64,000 nucleotides of DNA from NCBI RefSeq assembly GCF_028657195.3, contig NZ_JANCPR020000006.1, forward strand, positions 124,001 to 188,000, in the 5' to 3' direction. Under the pieces are notes generated by a model, which saw only the letters and a list, made by a program, of their open reading frames with translations, did not search any database and had not been told where the DNA came from. Both the position numbers and the translations under genes were made by a program. Origin of the DNA: Streptomyces iconiensis. GTDB lineage: Bacteria; Actinomycetota; Actinomycetes; Streptomycetales; Streptomycetaceae. Positions 1 to 8,497 of this stretch are shown here, in pieces; the stretch's first letter is position 1, and every line of letters begins with the position of its first letter.

Positions 1-62
1 CCAAGCTGGACGGCGCCTGCGGAGGCACGGTCTACCGCACCGGAGTCCTGCCGGCGTCGTAG
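1..62 (+). CDS. 3' end of an unidentified protein-coding gene (partial)
   Basis: The last 19 codons of a frame ending in TAG at 60-62 run in from the left edge, with G/C-rich third positions throughout. The visible C-terminus contains a Cys-Gly-Gly and ends Leu-Pro-Ala-Ser. This is too short to assign a family. A secreted or enzymatic protein are equally possible. Confidence 0.5.
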   Translation, partial: KLDGACGGTVYRTGVLPAS

Positions 63-253
63 GTCCCCGCACATCGGCACGGCCGGACGGCTTGCACGGC
101 ACGGTGCGCACATCGGCACCCCCGTATAGCCCGCATGGAACGCCCGCACGAAACTGTCCCGGGCCTGGGGCCCGGTTCCTCCTTCGGCTCCGGCTCCGTA
201 TAAGCAGGGCCCGCCCGCAGGGGCGGTGTCGGCGGGCACGTACCGTGGGAGGC

Positions 254-1270
254 GTGTACCGGTTTCTGCTCACCCCGCGGTGGTGGGGGATCAACATCTT
301 CGCCGTATTGGCGATTCCGGTCTGTCTGCTGATGGGCAGCTGGCAGCTGAGCCGCTTCGACGCGCGTGTCGACCGCCATCAGGAACAGCAGCAGCAGGCC
401 GACAAGTCGGCGCACGCCAGAGCGGAGCCCCTCGCTGACCTGCTGCCCGTCACCGAGGCCACGGTCGGCCGCACCGCCGAGGCCACGGGCCGCTACGACA
501 CCGGTCACCCCCTCCTCGTCCCCGACCGCACGGTCAAGGAGAAGAAGGGCTTCTACGTCCTCTCCCTGCTCCGCGTCGACAGGGCCGGGAGCGGGGACGG
601 CACCAAAGCCACGGACGGCGCGAAGGCCGCAGGCGACGCGGACGGCAAGCAGGCGAAGGCGCTTCCCGTCGTACGGGGTTGGCTGCCCGGCAGCGCCGAC
701 CCCGCACGCGTGCCCCCGCCGCCGAAGGGCGAGGTCACCGTCAAGGGCGTACTCCAGGCGTCGGAGTCGCAGAACGACGCGGTCTCCGGCGCCTCGGGCG
801 GACTCCCCAAGGGGCAGCTCGGCTTCATCAGCGCCGCGGCGCTCGTGAACGTGGTGCCGTACGGGGTCGAGAACGCCTGGGTCACGCAGCAGCATCCCGA
901 GAAGCCACTGAGGCCGGTGCCGCCGGTCGCACCCGACAACACCGGCCTCGACATGAAGGCGTTCCAGAACCTCGGCTACACCGCGCAGTGGTTCGTCTTC
1001 GCCGGATTCGTTCTCTTCATGTGGTTCCGCTTCTTCCGCAGGGAGTCGGAGATCGCCAGGGACACGGCACTCGGACTCATTCCGGCCGGCCCCGAAGGGC
1101 CGACCGGTCCCGGGGATCCGGCCGACCCCGAGGACCCGGCCGGACCAGGGAGTTCGGCCGGACCCGAGGACCCGGCTAGCCCTGAGGACCCGACTGCTAG
1201 CCCTGAGCAGCCCCAGGAGCCTGAGCGGCCCCAGGAAGATGACGCAACGCGAAGTCGATCTCCAGCCTGA
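254..1270 (+). CDS. SURF1 family protein with Pro/Asp-rich C-terminal tail
   Basis: SURF1 (Shy1) proteins are membrane factors for assembly of the heme-copper cytochrome c oxidase. The 338-residue product has the expected shape. A first membrane helix at about residues 9-30 follows the motif LLTPRWWG, a periplasmic domain contains the family-typical VVRGWLP, and a second helix at about 245-265 ends in WFRFF. GTG 254 is taken as the start because the conserved N-terminus begins there; GTG 245 in the same frame is possible. The last 70 or so residues are a repetitive Gly-Pro-Glu-Asp-Pro tail not needed by the family. The 3' end overlaps the convergent peptidase gene by 74 bp. Confidence 0.85.
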   Translation: MYRFLLTPRWWGINIFAVLAIPVCLLMGSWQLSRFDARVDRHQEQQQQADKSAHARAEPLADLLPVTEATVGRTAEATGRYDTGHPLLVPDRTVKEKKGFYVLSLLRVDRAGSGDGTKATDGAKAAGDADGKQAKALPVVRGWLPGSADPARVPPPPKGEVTVKGVLQASESQNDAVSGASGGLPKGQLGFISAAALVNVVPYGVENAWVTQQHPEKPLRPVPPVAPDNTGLDMKAFQNLGYTAQWFVFAGFVLFMWFRFFRRESEIARDTALGLIPAGPEGPTGPGDPADPEDPAGPGSSAGPEDPASPEDPTASPEQPQEPERPQEDDATRSRSPA

Positions 1271-3017
1271 CCTGCTTGATCCGCTCCTCCACGACGAGCG
1301 AGCCGTGCCCGGCGTCGTAGCGGTAGACCTCGTGCGGGTGACCGCGCTGCTCCAGGCGCTCCACGTAGTTCTCCACCTGACGGATCGGGCAGCGCGGGTC
1401 GTTCACGCCCGCCGAGATGTAGACCGGGGCCCGGACCTTGTCCACATAGGTGAGCGGTGACGATGCCTCGAAGCGCTCAGGGACCTCCTCGGGCGTGCCG
1501 CCCAGGAGCGTCCTGTCCATGGACTTCAGGGCTTCCATCTCGTCGTGGTAGGCGGTCACGTAGTCCGCGACCGGCACGGCGGCCAGCCCCAGCGCCCAGG
1601 TCTCAGGCTGTGTACCCAGGCCGAGCAGCGTGAGGTATCCGCCCCACGAACCGCCCGCCAGCACCAGCCTGTCGGGGTTGGAGAGGCCCGAGCCGACGGC
1701 CCATTCGCGTACGGCCTCGACGTCCTCCAGCTCGATCAGACCCACGCGGTGCTTGAGCGCGTCGGTCCACTCGCGCCCGTACCCGGTCGAGCCCCTGTAG
1801 TTGACGCGTACGACGGCGAAGCCGTGGTCGACCCAGGCGGCCGGCTGTCCGGCGAAGGAGTCCGTGTCGTGGTGGGTGGGGCCGCCGTGCACCTCGAAGA
1901 CCGTCGGGAACGGGCCCTCGCCCTGCGGCTTCTGCACCAGCGCGTGGATCTTCCCGCCAGGCCCCTCGACCCAGGCGTCCTCGACCGGTACGGAGCCCGG
2001 CGCCTTCATCCCGGGAGGGTCCAGCACGGTCGCGCCCGACGTGGAGCGCACCTGAGGCGGCAGCGCGGCCGACGACCACAGGAACTCCACGGTGCCGTCA
2101 GGGCGCGCTGTCGCCCCCATCACGGAACCGGGCGGCGTCTCGATACGCGTGCGCTCGCCGGTCTCCAGGTCGTAGCGCCACAGTTCGTCGCGCGCCTGGA
2201 AGCTGTGCACGATCAGCAGCGCGCCGGCGTCCGGATACCACTCCGCCAGTACGTCGCCCGGAAGCTCCAGGTCCAGTTCCTTTGTCGTGCCCGACAGCGG
2301 GTCCCACACCATGGGCTCCCACCGGCCCCGCCGCTGGTGGCCGACGAGCAGCCGGGGGTCGCCGTCCACGGGCGCGAAGCCCAGGACGCTCAGGCCCAGG
2401 TCCTTTGTGCCGCCCTCGCTGTCGTCCAACTCGGCGACGGTCGAGCCGTCGGGGTTCACGACGCGCAGCGCGGAGTGCATCGCGTCACCGTGTTCGGTGT
2501 GCTCGATCACCAGTAGTGAGCCGTCACGCGAGAGGTCGCCGATCCCGGCTGACTCGCTGTGCCGGTAGATCTCCACCGGCTCCCCGCCCCCGGGCCTGAC
2601 CACATGGACGGTCGAGCCGTCCTCGTCGGTCGAGCGGCCGACGACGACCGTGCCGTCCCTGCCGATCGCGAGCCCGGCCGGGTACGAGGCGGGCAGCGTG
2701 GCGACGGGCTCGTCCTCGCCTCCGGCGAACGGCTGGCGCATCCACACGCCGAACTCGTCGCCATCGGTGTCGGAGAACCACCAGACCCACTGGCCGTCCG
2801 GTGTCAGCGTGCCATTGGTCGTTCCGTTGGGCCGGTCCGTGACCTGCCGCTGCGCACCGGTCGTACGGTCCCAGGCGTACAGCTCGAACGTGCCCGTGGC
2901 GTTGGACACGAACAGCGACCGGTCGGGCGCGTCCTCGGCCCACTCCGGCAGCGAGACGCGCGGCGCCCGGAACCGCTTTTCCCAGTCGGGCATTGCGTTC
3001 TGATCCATGCGCTCCAT
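1197..3017 (-). CDS. S9 family peptidase (prolyl oligopeptidase-like) with beta-propeller domain
   Basis: This is a serine hydrolase of the prolyl oligopeptidase/acylaminoacyl peptidase family, predicted to be cytoplasmic since no signal peptide is visible. Residues about 30-370 form a WD40-like propeller, and the C-terminal third is an alpha/beta hydrolase. The catalytic triad is readable: Ser457 in GGSWGGY, Asp540 in GVNDPR and His571 in DAGHGS. ATG 3017 (MERMDQN) gives 606 residues; ATG 3008 is an alternative, and longer starts add unsupported sequence. It converges with the SURF1-like gene, and its C-terminal Pro-Gly-Ala-Ala-Gln repeat lies over that gene's repetitive tail. The substrate is probably short peptides, but this is inferred from the family only. 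Confidence 0.88.
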   Translation of the reverse strand: MERMDQNAMPDWEKRFRAPRVSLPEWAEDAPDRSLFVSNATGTFELYAWDRTTGAQRQVTDRPNGTTNGTLTPDGQWVWWFSDTDGDEFGVWMRQPFAGGEDEPVATLPASYPAGLAIGRDGTVVVGRSTDEDGSTVHVVRPGGGEPVEIYRHSESAGIGDLSRDGSLLVIEHTEHGDAMHSALRVVNPDGSTVAELDDSEGGTKDLGLSVLGFAPVDGDPRLLVGHQRRGRWEPMVWDPLSGTTKELDLELPGDVLAEWYPDAGALLIVHSFQARDELWRYDLETGERTRIETPPGSVMGATARPDGTVEFLWSSAALPPQVRSTSGATVLDPPGMKAPGSVPVEDAWVEGPGGKIHALVQKPQGEGPFPTVFEVHGGPTHHDTDSFAGQPAAWVDHGFAVVRVNYRGSTGYGREWTDALKHRVGLIELEDVEAVREWAVGSGLSNPDRLVLAGGSWGGYLTLLGLGTQPETWALGLAAVPVADYVTAYHDEMEALKSMDRTLLGGTPEEVPERFEASSPLTYVDKVRAPVYISAGVNDPRCPIRQVENYVERLEQRGHPHEVYRYDAGHGSLVVEERIKQVRLEIDFALRHLPGAAQAPGAAQG

Positions 3018-3397
3018 TGTGTCGCGCGCACGGCGAAGCGTTCGGGCTCGGGGGAATTCCGCCCTCACGAACGCGGAACGGGGCCCGGGAGCGGGGCGCA
3101 CACGGGCCCCGCGCTACGGCCCCGCACACGGTTCCGCCCGCCCCGGGCTGGGGCGGGCGGGCGATCCGGCGTGCGTACGGCGGCCCGTGTACGGATCGCG
3201 CATGTACGGGCGTCACGTGCACGGCGTCACGTGCACGGCATCACGTGCACGGCCTCACGTGCGCGGGCGTCACGTGCACGGGCCGCAACCGGGGTGCGTG
3301 CCCGGCCGTAGGTGCACCGCACACGGCCGCACACGTCCGGCTCGGCGCCGCTGAGGTACGCGCCCGGCTCCGCTCGGCGGAGCCACGTGCCGACGGC
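3018..3397. other. Non-coding gap carrying a tandem repeat
   Basis: No credible gene lies between the peptidase start and the small hypothetical protein. The gap contains five copies of a 14-bp unit (3211-3281, listed separately) and further loose CGTGTACGG-like echoes on both sides. No hairpin terminator is obvious. Confidence 0.6.
3211..3281. repeat. 14-bp tandem repeat, five copies, CACGTG-containing
   Basis: Units start at 3211, 3225, 3239, 3253 and 3268 and follow C-N-TCACGTGCACGG, with one inserted base before the last copy and a single A-to-G change in the fourth. Each unit contains the palindromes CACGTG and GTGCAC on nearly the same DNA face. It could be an array of regulator sites or simple slippage DNA; the sequence alone does not decide. 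Confidence 0.85.
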
Positions 3398-3757
3398 TCA
3401 GAGCCGCAGCAGCCGCTCCGTGTGCTCGCGGTAGCGCTGGAGCGCGAGCCGCAGCGCCTCGGTGTCGGCGGGGCCCTGCTCGGGAGCCGTACCGTTGCGC
3501 CAGCTCGTACGGATCGACTGCCGCAGTTCGGCGAGGAGTTCGGTCAGCCGGGTGGCCGCGGCGTCGAACGCGTTGTCGGCCTCCTGTACGGCGCCATGCG
3601 GGTTCTCCACGAAACCGTTCACGGCCTGCCGGAGCTGAAGCTCCAAGCGCTCCCGCTCGTCCTGCGGAAGCAGCAGCGCACCACCCACCGGCTGCTCGCT
3701 CCGCGTGCTCCCCGCGGCTTCCCTCTGCGGTATGTGCGTCTTCTCGTCCATGCGCAC
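3398..3757 (-). CDS. Small hypothetical protein, partner of the upstream membrane protein
   Basis: This is a 119-residue soluble, largely helical protein of unknown function. GTG 3757 is chosen because a GGGAGGGAG ribosome site sits about 6 bases upstream; ATG 3751 is an internal alternative. Residues 40-70 contain a module reading F-V-E-N-P-x-x-A-V-x-E-A-D, which closely echoes F-V-E-S-P-x-x-A-I-x-E-A-E in the protein encoded 13 bp upstream, so the two are probably paralogous or share a small helical domain. Tight spacing on the same strand indicates one operon. No enzymatic motif is visible. Confidence 0.7.
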   Translation of the reverse strand: MRMDEKTHIPQREAAGSTRSEQPVGGALLLPQDERERLELQLRQAVNGFVENPHGAVQEADNAFDAAATRLTELLAELRQSIRTSWRNGTAPEQGPADTEALRLALQRYREHTERLLRL

Positions 3758-3770
3758 TCGTCTCCCTCCC

Positions 3771-4409
3771 TCACGGCCCCTTGAGCGCGTTCCGGCGCTG
3801 CGTCCACGGCATACGGCTCCGGCCGTGGCGCCCGGCGTGCTCGTCGGGACTGTGCACGCCCTCGCGCGCGGGGTCGGACCGTGCCGTCGTCAGCGCGTCG
3901 AAGAGCCCCCGTGCCTCCATCACGGCCTCGCGCATCTCCTCGGTGTTGCTCCGCGCGGCAGCCGCGGCGTGCAGCCGCAAGTAGCCGCGCACATGCGGGC
4001 CGTGGTGCACCGAGAGCGCATCGAACCTCTCCTCGAACGGCTGCTCGCCGCCCGGGTACCCGCGGTCCTGCGCCAGCTGCACCAGCAGCGACTCGGCCTC
4101 GGCGATCGCCTCGTACGGTGACTCGACGAACCGCTCCTGGAGCCCGGACCACTGCGCTACGTAGCGCTCCCGCACCCCCGGTGGCAGCGGACGTTCCCGC
4201 AGCGCCCCATGGCGCCGCACCCGCTCGCCCAGCTCCCTCTCCGCTGCCTTGGCGTCACCGTTGTGCCGCTCGACGGCCCGGTCGTACTCGGGTCCGAAGC
4301 GCCGCCTCAGACCACGGCCTCCGAGCCCTCCGGATCGCGACCTCATGGTGTACGCGACCGCACCCGCGACAACGAGTACGGCGATAACGATCAGAACAAT
4401 GGTCAGCAT
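3771..4409 (-). CDS. Membrane-anchored hypothetical protein with helical cytoplasmic domain
   Basis: The 212-residue product begins with a single hydrophobic helix (residues 1-20, MLTIVLIVIAVLVVAG) followed by an Arg-rich stretch. A soluble helical domain contains the signature FGPEYDRAV and a module F-V-E-S-P-x-x-A-I-x-E-A-E. I recognise this as a family common in actinobacteria and often annotated only as secreted or membrane protein; its function is unknown. ATG 4409 places the helix at the very N-terminus, whereas an upstream in-frame start adds ten residues. It is the first gene of a two-gene operon with the small protein at 3398-3757. Confidence 0.75.
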   Translation of the reverse strand: MLTIVLIVIAVLVVAGAVAYTMRSRSGGLGGRGLRRRFGPEYDRAVERHNGDAKAAERELGERVRRHGALRERPLPPGVRERYVAQWSGLQERFVESPYEAIAEAESLLVQLAQDRGYPGGEQPFEERFDALSVHHGPHVRGYLRLHAAAAARSNTEEMREAVMEARGLFDALTTARSDPAREGVHSPDEHAGRHGRSRMPWTQRRNALKGP

Positions 4410-4830
4410 GTCGGCTGCCCTCTCAGGCCCCCGAGCCATCCACCCGGGCGCCGCTCCATCGGTTTCCGACGGGACACACCCCGAGTAGCCACCCCCACCC
4501 CCCTACAAACCCACCGGGCCCCGCCCCACGCCCCCAACCCCCGCCAGCGGTACGGGAGATGACCGGCGAGGCGTCGGAAGACGTCACGTAGCGGCATCGC
4601 CGTATCGGCGTGCCAGTAGTGAACAGCGGTGTCGGCGTGCCAGTAGCGTGCAGTGCCCGTCCGCGTACAAGTGGCGTGCCAGTAGTGAGTGGAATCGGGC
4701 GGCTCCTCGGACCTCAGTCGTGCGGCAACGCTGCGGGCACCGGCACCCGGGCACCCCGAGACCCCGGTGGTGGAGACTCAGGTACCGGAGACCCAGCGGT
4801 GGAGCCGACCGCCCGAGCAGCGGACCGCGC
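4410..4830. other. Non-coding gap with a three-copy direct repeat
   Basis: About 420 bp separate the membrane protein start from the stop of the STAND gene. It contains a C-rich stretch (4480-4550) and three copies of a 13-bp repeat (4607-4685). No gene or clear terminator for the STAND gene was seen. Confidence 0.55.
4607..4685. repeat. Three dispersed 13-bp direct repeats
   Basis: GGCGTGCCAGTAG occurs at 4607-4619, 4634-4646 and 4673-4685, with spacings of 27 and 39 bp. Flanking bases (TC before, T/CG after) are also partly conserved. They lie just downstream of the STAND gene stop on its strand. They could be remnants of duplication at the edge of the defence block or protein-binding sites. 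Confidence 0.8.
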
Positions 4831-7800
4831 TCACACCGGCCCGGATTCCCCCTCCGGCCCGGAGTCCCTCTCCGGCCCGGAGACCCCTTCCGGATCCTCC
4901 GGTTCCTCCGGATCCTGGACGGCGAAGAGGTAGACCCCGGCGTCTCCGGCCACGGCGAGGCGCTTGCCCGAGGGGTCGAAAGCGGCGTCCCTGACCGTTC
5001 CGTTGACCTTGACCCAGCAGATGTGCCGCATCCCTTCGAGTGCGAAGAGGCCGACGAGCCCGGGGTCGGCGACCACGGCCGCATGCCTCTCGCCGGCCGT
5101 GATCCGCCACACGTGACCGATGGAGGGCCCCGGCTGTCCCGTGAGGGATTCGGTCGTCCATTGGGCCTCGGGATGCTCGTGTGCCGCTCCCGTCAGATGC
5201 CAGACGGCGAAGTACTTGATCTGCCAACTCCCGTCGGCCGCTGCGGCGACGACCTTCTCGCCGGAAGGCGTGAAGCACACGGTGTACCACCGCCGCGACC
5301 AGTCGGCCGGGCCCCACCGGGCCCCGTCAGCAGCGTTCGACCGCTCTCTCTCAGCCGCGTTCGAGCGATCCCCCTCAGCCGAGCACGATCGCGCCCCGTC
5401 AGCCGAGCACAATTCCGCGTGCGCCTCACCCCGGGAGAACACACGCAACGGCTGAAACCAGCGTCCTAGCGCGTACGTCCGCTCATCGCGTGCGAACTCC
5501 ACCAGGATTCCAGGCGTACTTGAGGATTCCCCGTCCCGGAGCGCGCCCACGTCCTCCGGCCAGCGGCGCCGGTCCGCCGGGTTCCTCCGGAGGGAGGGAG
5601 CAGCGCAACTCCGCATGCCCGTATGCGGTTCCAGCGAGTCGAGAGAGAACCACTCCCTCCCGATCGTGTGCAGCAGCAGTGTGCGGCCGTCCGTATGCCA
5701 CATCACGTGCGTGAGCCGGTCGTTCGGCCGTCCGTCCCCGACGTTTCCTGAACCACCCTGGAGGCGCCACAGCTTGATGATGCGCTGGTCGTTGGTGGTG
5801 GCGACGCGGGAACCTTCCGGATGCCATGCCAGGACATCGCTGACGGAGTGGTCCACTCCAAGAGCCGTGTTTCCCAGCAGTTCCGGCTGGGCTCCCCGCG
5901 CGAGTGAACGGTCGGAAGGCATCTGCCGGACCTCAAGCAGCGCCGGGGTGCGCAGAGCCTGCCGCAACGCCAGGCGGCTGCCGTCGGGGGACCATAGAGG
6001 GCCGTTGTTGTTCCGCCACTCGTCGTCCTGCCACAGGATGCCGCGCGCGAACGGATCGACCACGAGGGTCGTACGCGCCTTGAGCGCCACGGTGTGTCCG
6101 GACGGGCGCCACCTCAGGCCCCTGCCGGCGCCCCACAGCGCAGGGTGGCGCCAGGTCTCCGGAGGCCCCGGTTCCGGCGCGGAGGGGGCGGGCCAGCGCA
6201 GCAGTGCACCCTCGTCATGGTCACGCCTCGGTCCTCCGGAGACGTGAGCGATGAGGCCGTGCTCAAGGTGCCAGTCGAGCGCGTCACACCCTCCGAGCCC
6301 TTCCTGGCCTGCGCCGGGAAGGCGCCTCGGAGCCGCTCCCGAGCCGGGCTCCCACATGCTCACGTTCCCCGCCTCGACAACGGCCAGCGAGGTGCCGTCC
6401 GGAGCCCAGCAGAAGTCAGGCACTCCGTACACCGGACCGCCGGACACCGGCGTGGCGTCCAGCTCCGTGCCCGTCCATGGGTCGTAGACCGCGAGCGCGT
6501 ACACCTGGGGCCCGTAACCGTCGACCGAGGACCGTGGCGCCGGCTGCAGATGAGCGAAGCGGCTGGTGTCGCCTATGACGGCGAGCCGGGTGCCGTCCGG
6601 ACTCCAGCGGACACCTTCCAGGACCGCGCCCCGGATCCGCACGGTGCGCACACGCTCCCCGTCGGCGGAGACGATCTGGAGCGCCGGGTCGTACCCGACC
6701 GTGGCCAGCAGATCGCGGTGAGGATGCCAGTCGATGTCGAAGCACCGGCCACCCTGGCGAGCGGGGAACGACCGCAGCAAGGAGCCGTCGTCACGGTCCG
6801 GCAGCGGATACCAGGCCACCAGGCCCCCGCCGGAACCGGCCAGTCCGGCATGGCGCACCTGCCCCCGCAACGCGGGACGCCCCACCATACGACTCTCGAA
6901 TGTCAGCCCGACATCATGTGGCGACCCGCCCCCGCTGAACAAGTGCCCCTCCTGCCGCAGCAGTTCGGTGAGGCCACGCGTATAGGCTGCGCCGCTGTCA
7001 TCGGGGCGTGCAGCGGCGTACAGCTCAAGGTCGGCCTCCAGCCCTGTAGGCCCCGACTCGGCGAGCCGTACGGCCAGGAAGCGCATGTCCCGCAAGAGGT
7101 CGGCCAGTTCGGCCGCCCGCCCAGCCTGCCGCAGGTGGAAGGCCAGACCCCGGAGAAACGGCCGCTCTTCCTCCGGCAGGCGATGCCAGCCGGCCGCGGG
7201 CCGCATGGAGTCGAGGAGCCGGGTACTCGCGCCGGCCATGGCCTCAGGTTCGGCATGGCGAAGCGCGTCGCGCGTGACGTCGTGCAGCCGCAGTCCGTCA
7301 CCGTGCGGAGCGGAAGCCAGGGAACGGCCCACGAAGCCGTCGGCCTCCGCGCGGACCCGCACCTCGCTCAGTCCCCACATGCGCCGCAGGAGCCAGTACG
7401 GGACCACTTCGCCCTCCGGAAAGGCGGCCAGGGAGACGAAGCGGTCCCTGCGCCCAGGCCCACCGGCATGAGAGGCAAGCTCCCCGAGGCTCAGCTCCAG
7501 CGTCCGGGCGATACCGCGCGGCACATCGGTGTCGGACAGTTCGTCCAGCGTCGCGAGGCCATGCCCGTCCAACTCCGCGAGGAGCCCGGCCACGGCTTCG
7601 GAGGCGCCCATGGCATGCCGCTCGGACAGACTGCGCAGTACCCCCGAGAGCATGTCCAGCGCGAGAGGCCAGTGACCGGCCCGCCGCACCAGCGGTGCCA
7701 GCGCTTCCGGTTCCGCCGCCAGGCCGCTGCCCAGCAGCGTGACCCCCTCGTCGTCACTCATGGCGTCAACGGCGACCGTCACGACGTCCCCGTCCAGCAT

Positions 7801-8409
7801 CCGCGCCCGCCGCGTCGTGACCAGGACGGTGACCTGGTCCCCGGCATCCAGGAAGGGCCCGATGTCCCCGGCACTCCACACATCGTCAAGAACCAGCAAC
7901 ATGCGTGTGCCCGCGACCGAGGAACGGAAGGCATGCGCCGCAGAAGGCACATCGGCGTACGTTCCCGGACCAGAACCAGTCATCACCGAAACGAGACCGC
8001 TGAGGGAAGCCACGAGGTGTCCGGCACTCGGAGCCTGGCCGAGCTGCGCCCACAGCACCCCGTCAGGAAACCTCTCGCGCACCTCGGGCCGCCGGCACGC
8101 CCACCCCGCGAGCGTCGTCTTCCCGTAACCACCGGCCCCGCACAACACCACCCTGCCGACCCCGCACCGCAGCGCCTCCACGAGCTCCCGCTCGACGCCG
8201 ACGCGGGACACGAGCCGCGACGGCGGAACGGGCCCCATGTCAGGCACCGCCGTCACGTGCGGCGACGCCCCTGCCTGGTGCACCACGATGTCGCCGTGCA
8301 CCACACCGGCCTGGACCACACTGAGCGCCTCACCCGAGAACTCGTTGTGCGCCCCCGGCGCGACCCCGCCGCCATCCCCTTGAGCGTCTCCCCCGTGCCT
8401 GCCCCTCAT
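4831..8409 (-). CDS. STAND/NLR-like protein: amyloid-like motif, NB-ARC NTPase, WD40-like C-terminus
   Basis: This is a 1192-residue Apaf-1-like signal-transduction ATPase. Residues about 29-47 carry VVQAGVVHGDIVVHQAG, a short beta-prone Gln-Ala-Gly/His-Gly motif of the type seen at the N-terminus of many bacterial NLR-like proteins and compared with RHIM-type amyloid motifs. The NB-ARC core follows: P-loop GAGGYGKTTL (91-100), Walker B LLVLDDVW (171-178), sensor VLVTTRR (195-201), GHWPLAL (245-251) and an MHD-like LRLHD (373-377). Residues from about 525 to the end are WD40-like blades with recurrent W-x-P-x-G-x-x-L-A units. ATG 8409 lies 88 bp after the jetD stop with no hairpin between, so co-transcription with the Wadjet genes is likely. 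An earlier in-frame ATG at 8553 would overlap jetD. No effector enzyme domain is visible, so the motif may recruit a separate effector. Confidence 0.85.
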   Translation of the reverse strand: MRGRHGGDAQGDGGGVAPGAHNEFSGEALSVVQAGVVHGDIVVHQAGASPHVTAVPDMGPVPPSRLVSRVGVERELVEALRCGVGRVVLCGAGGYGKTTLAGWACRRPEVRERFPDGVLWAQLGQAPSAGHLVASLSGLVSVMTGSGPGTYADVPSAAHAFRSSVAGTRMLLVLDDVWSAGDIGPFLDAGDQVTVLVTTRRARMLDGDVVTVAVDAMSDDEGVTLLGSGLAAEPEALAPLVRRAGHWPLALDMLSGVLRSLSERHAMGASEAVAGLLAELDGHGLATLDELSDTDVPRGIARTLELSLGELASHAGGPGRRDRFVSLAAFPEGEVVPYWLLRRMWGLSEVRVRAEADGFVGRSLASAPHGDGLRLHDVTRDALRHAEPEAMAGASTRLLDSMRPAAGWHRLPEEERPFLRGLAFHLRQAGRAAELADLLRDMRFLAVRLAESGPTGLEADLELYAAARPDDSGAAYTRGLTELLRQEGHLFSGGGSPHDVGLTFESRMVGRPALRGQVRHAGLAGSGGGLVAWYPLPDRDDGSLLRSFPARQGGRCFDIDWHPHRDLLATVGYDPALQIVSADGERVRTVRIRGAVLEGVRWSPDGTRLAVIGDTSRFAHLQPAPRSSVDGYGPQVYALAVYDPWTGTELDATPVSGGPVYGVPDFCWAPDGTSLAVVEAGNVSMWEPGSGAAPRRLPGAGQEGLGGCDALDWHLEHGLIAHVSGGPRRDHDEGALLRWPAPSAPEPGPPETWRHPALWGAGRGLRWRPSGHTVALKARTTLVVDPFARGILWQDDEWRNNNGPLWSPDGSRLALRQALRTPALLEVRQMPSDRSLARGAQPELLGNTALGVDHSVSDVLAWHPEGSRVATTNDQRIIKLWRLQGGSGNVGDGRPNDRLTHVMWHTDGRTLLLHTIGREWFSLDSLEPHTGMRSCAAPSLRRNPADRRRWPEDVGALRDGESSSTPGILVEFARDERTYALGRWFQPLRVFSRGEAHAELCSADGARSCSAEGDRSNAAERERSNAADGARWGPADWSRRWYTVCFTPSGEKVVAAAADGSWQIKYFAVWHLTGAAHEHPEAQWTTESLTGQPGPSIGHVWRITAGERHAAVVADPGLVGLFALEGMRHICWVKVNGTVRDAAFDPSGKRLAVAGDAGVYLFAVQDPEEPEDPEGVSGPERDSGPEGESGPV

Positions 8410-8497
8410 CACCCCGAAGTCTGGCGCCAAGCCCCCGCGGGAACAAGCGCCGCCCTGAACCCGCTCCGACCGAGCAGGACAAGCGCGGCACCCCGGC

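Noticed and set aside
3211..3281. Possible CRISPR array
   Set aside because: Units are contiguous 14-mers without spacers and no cas genes are present.
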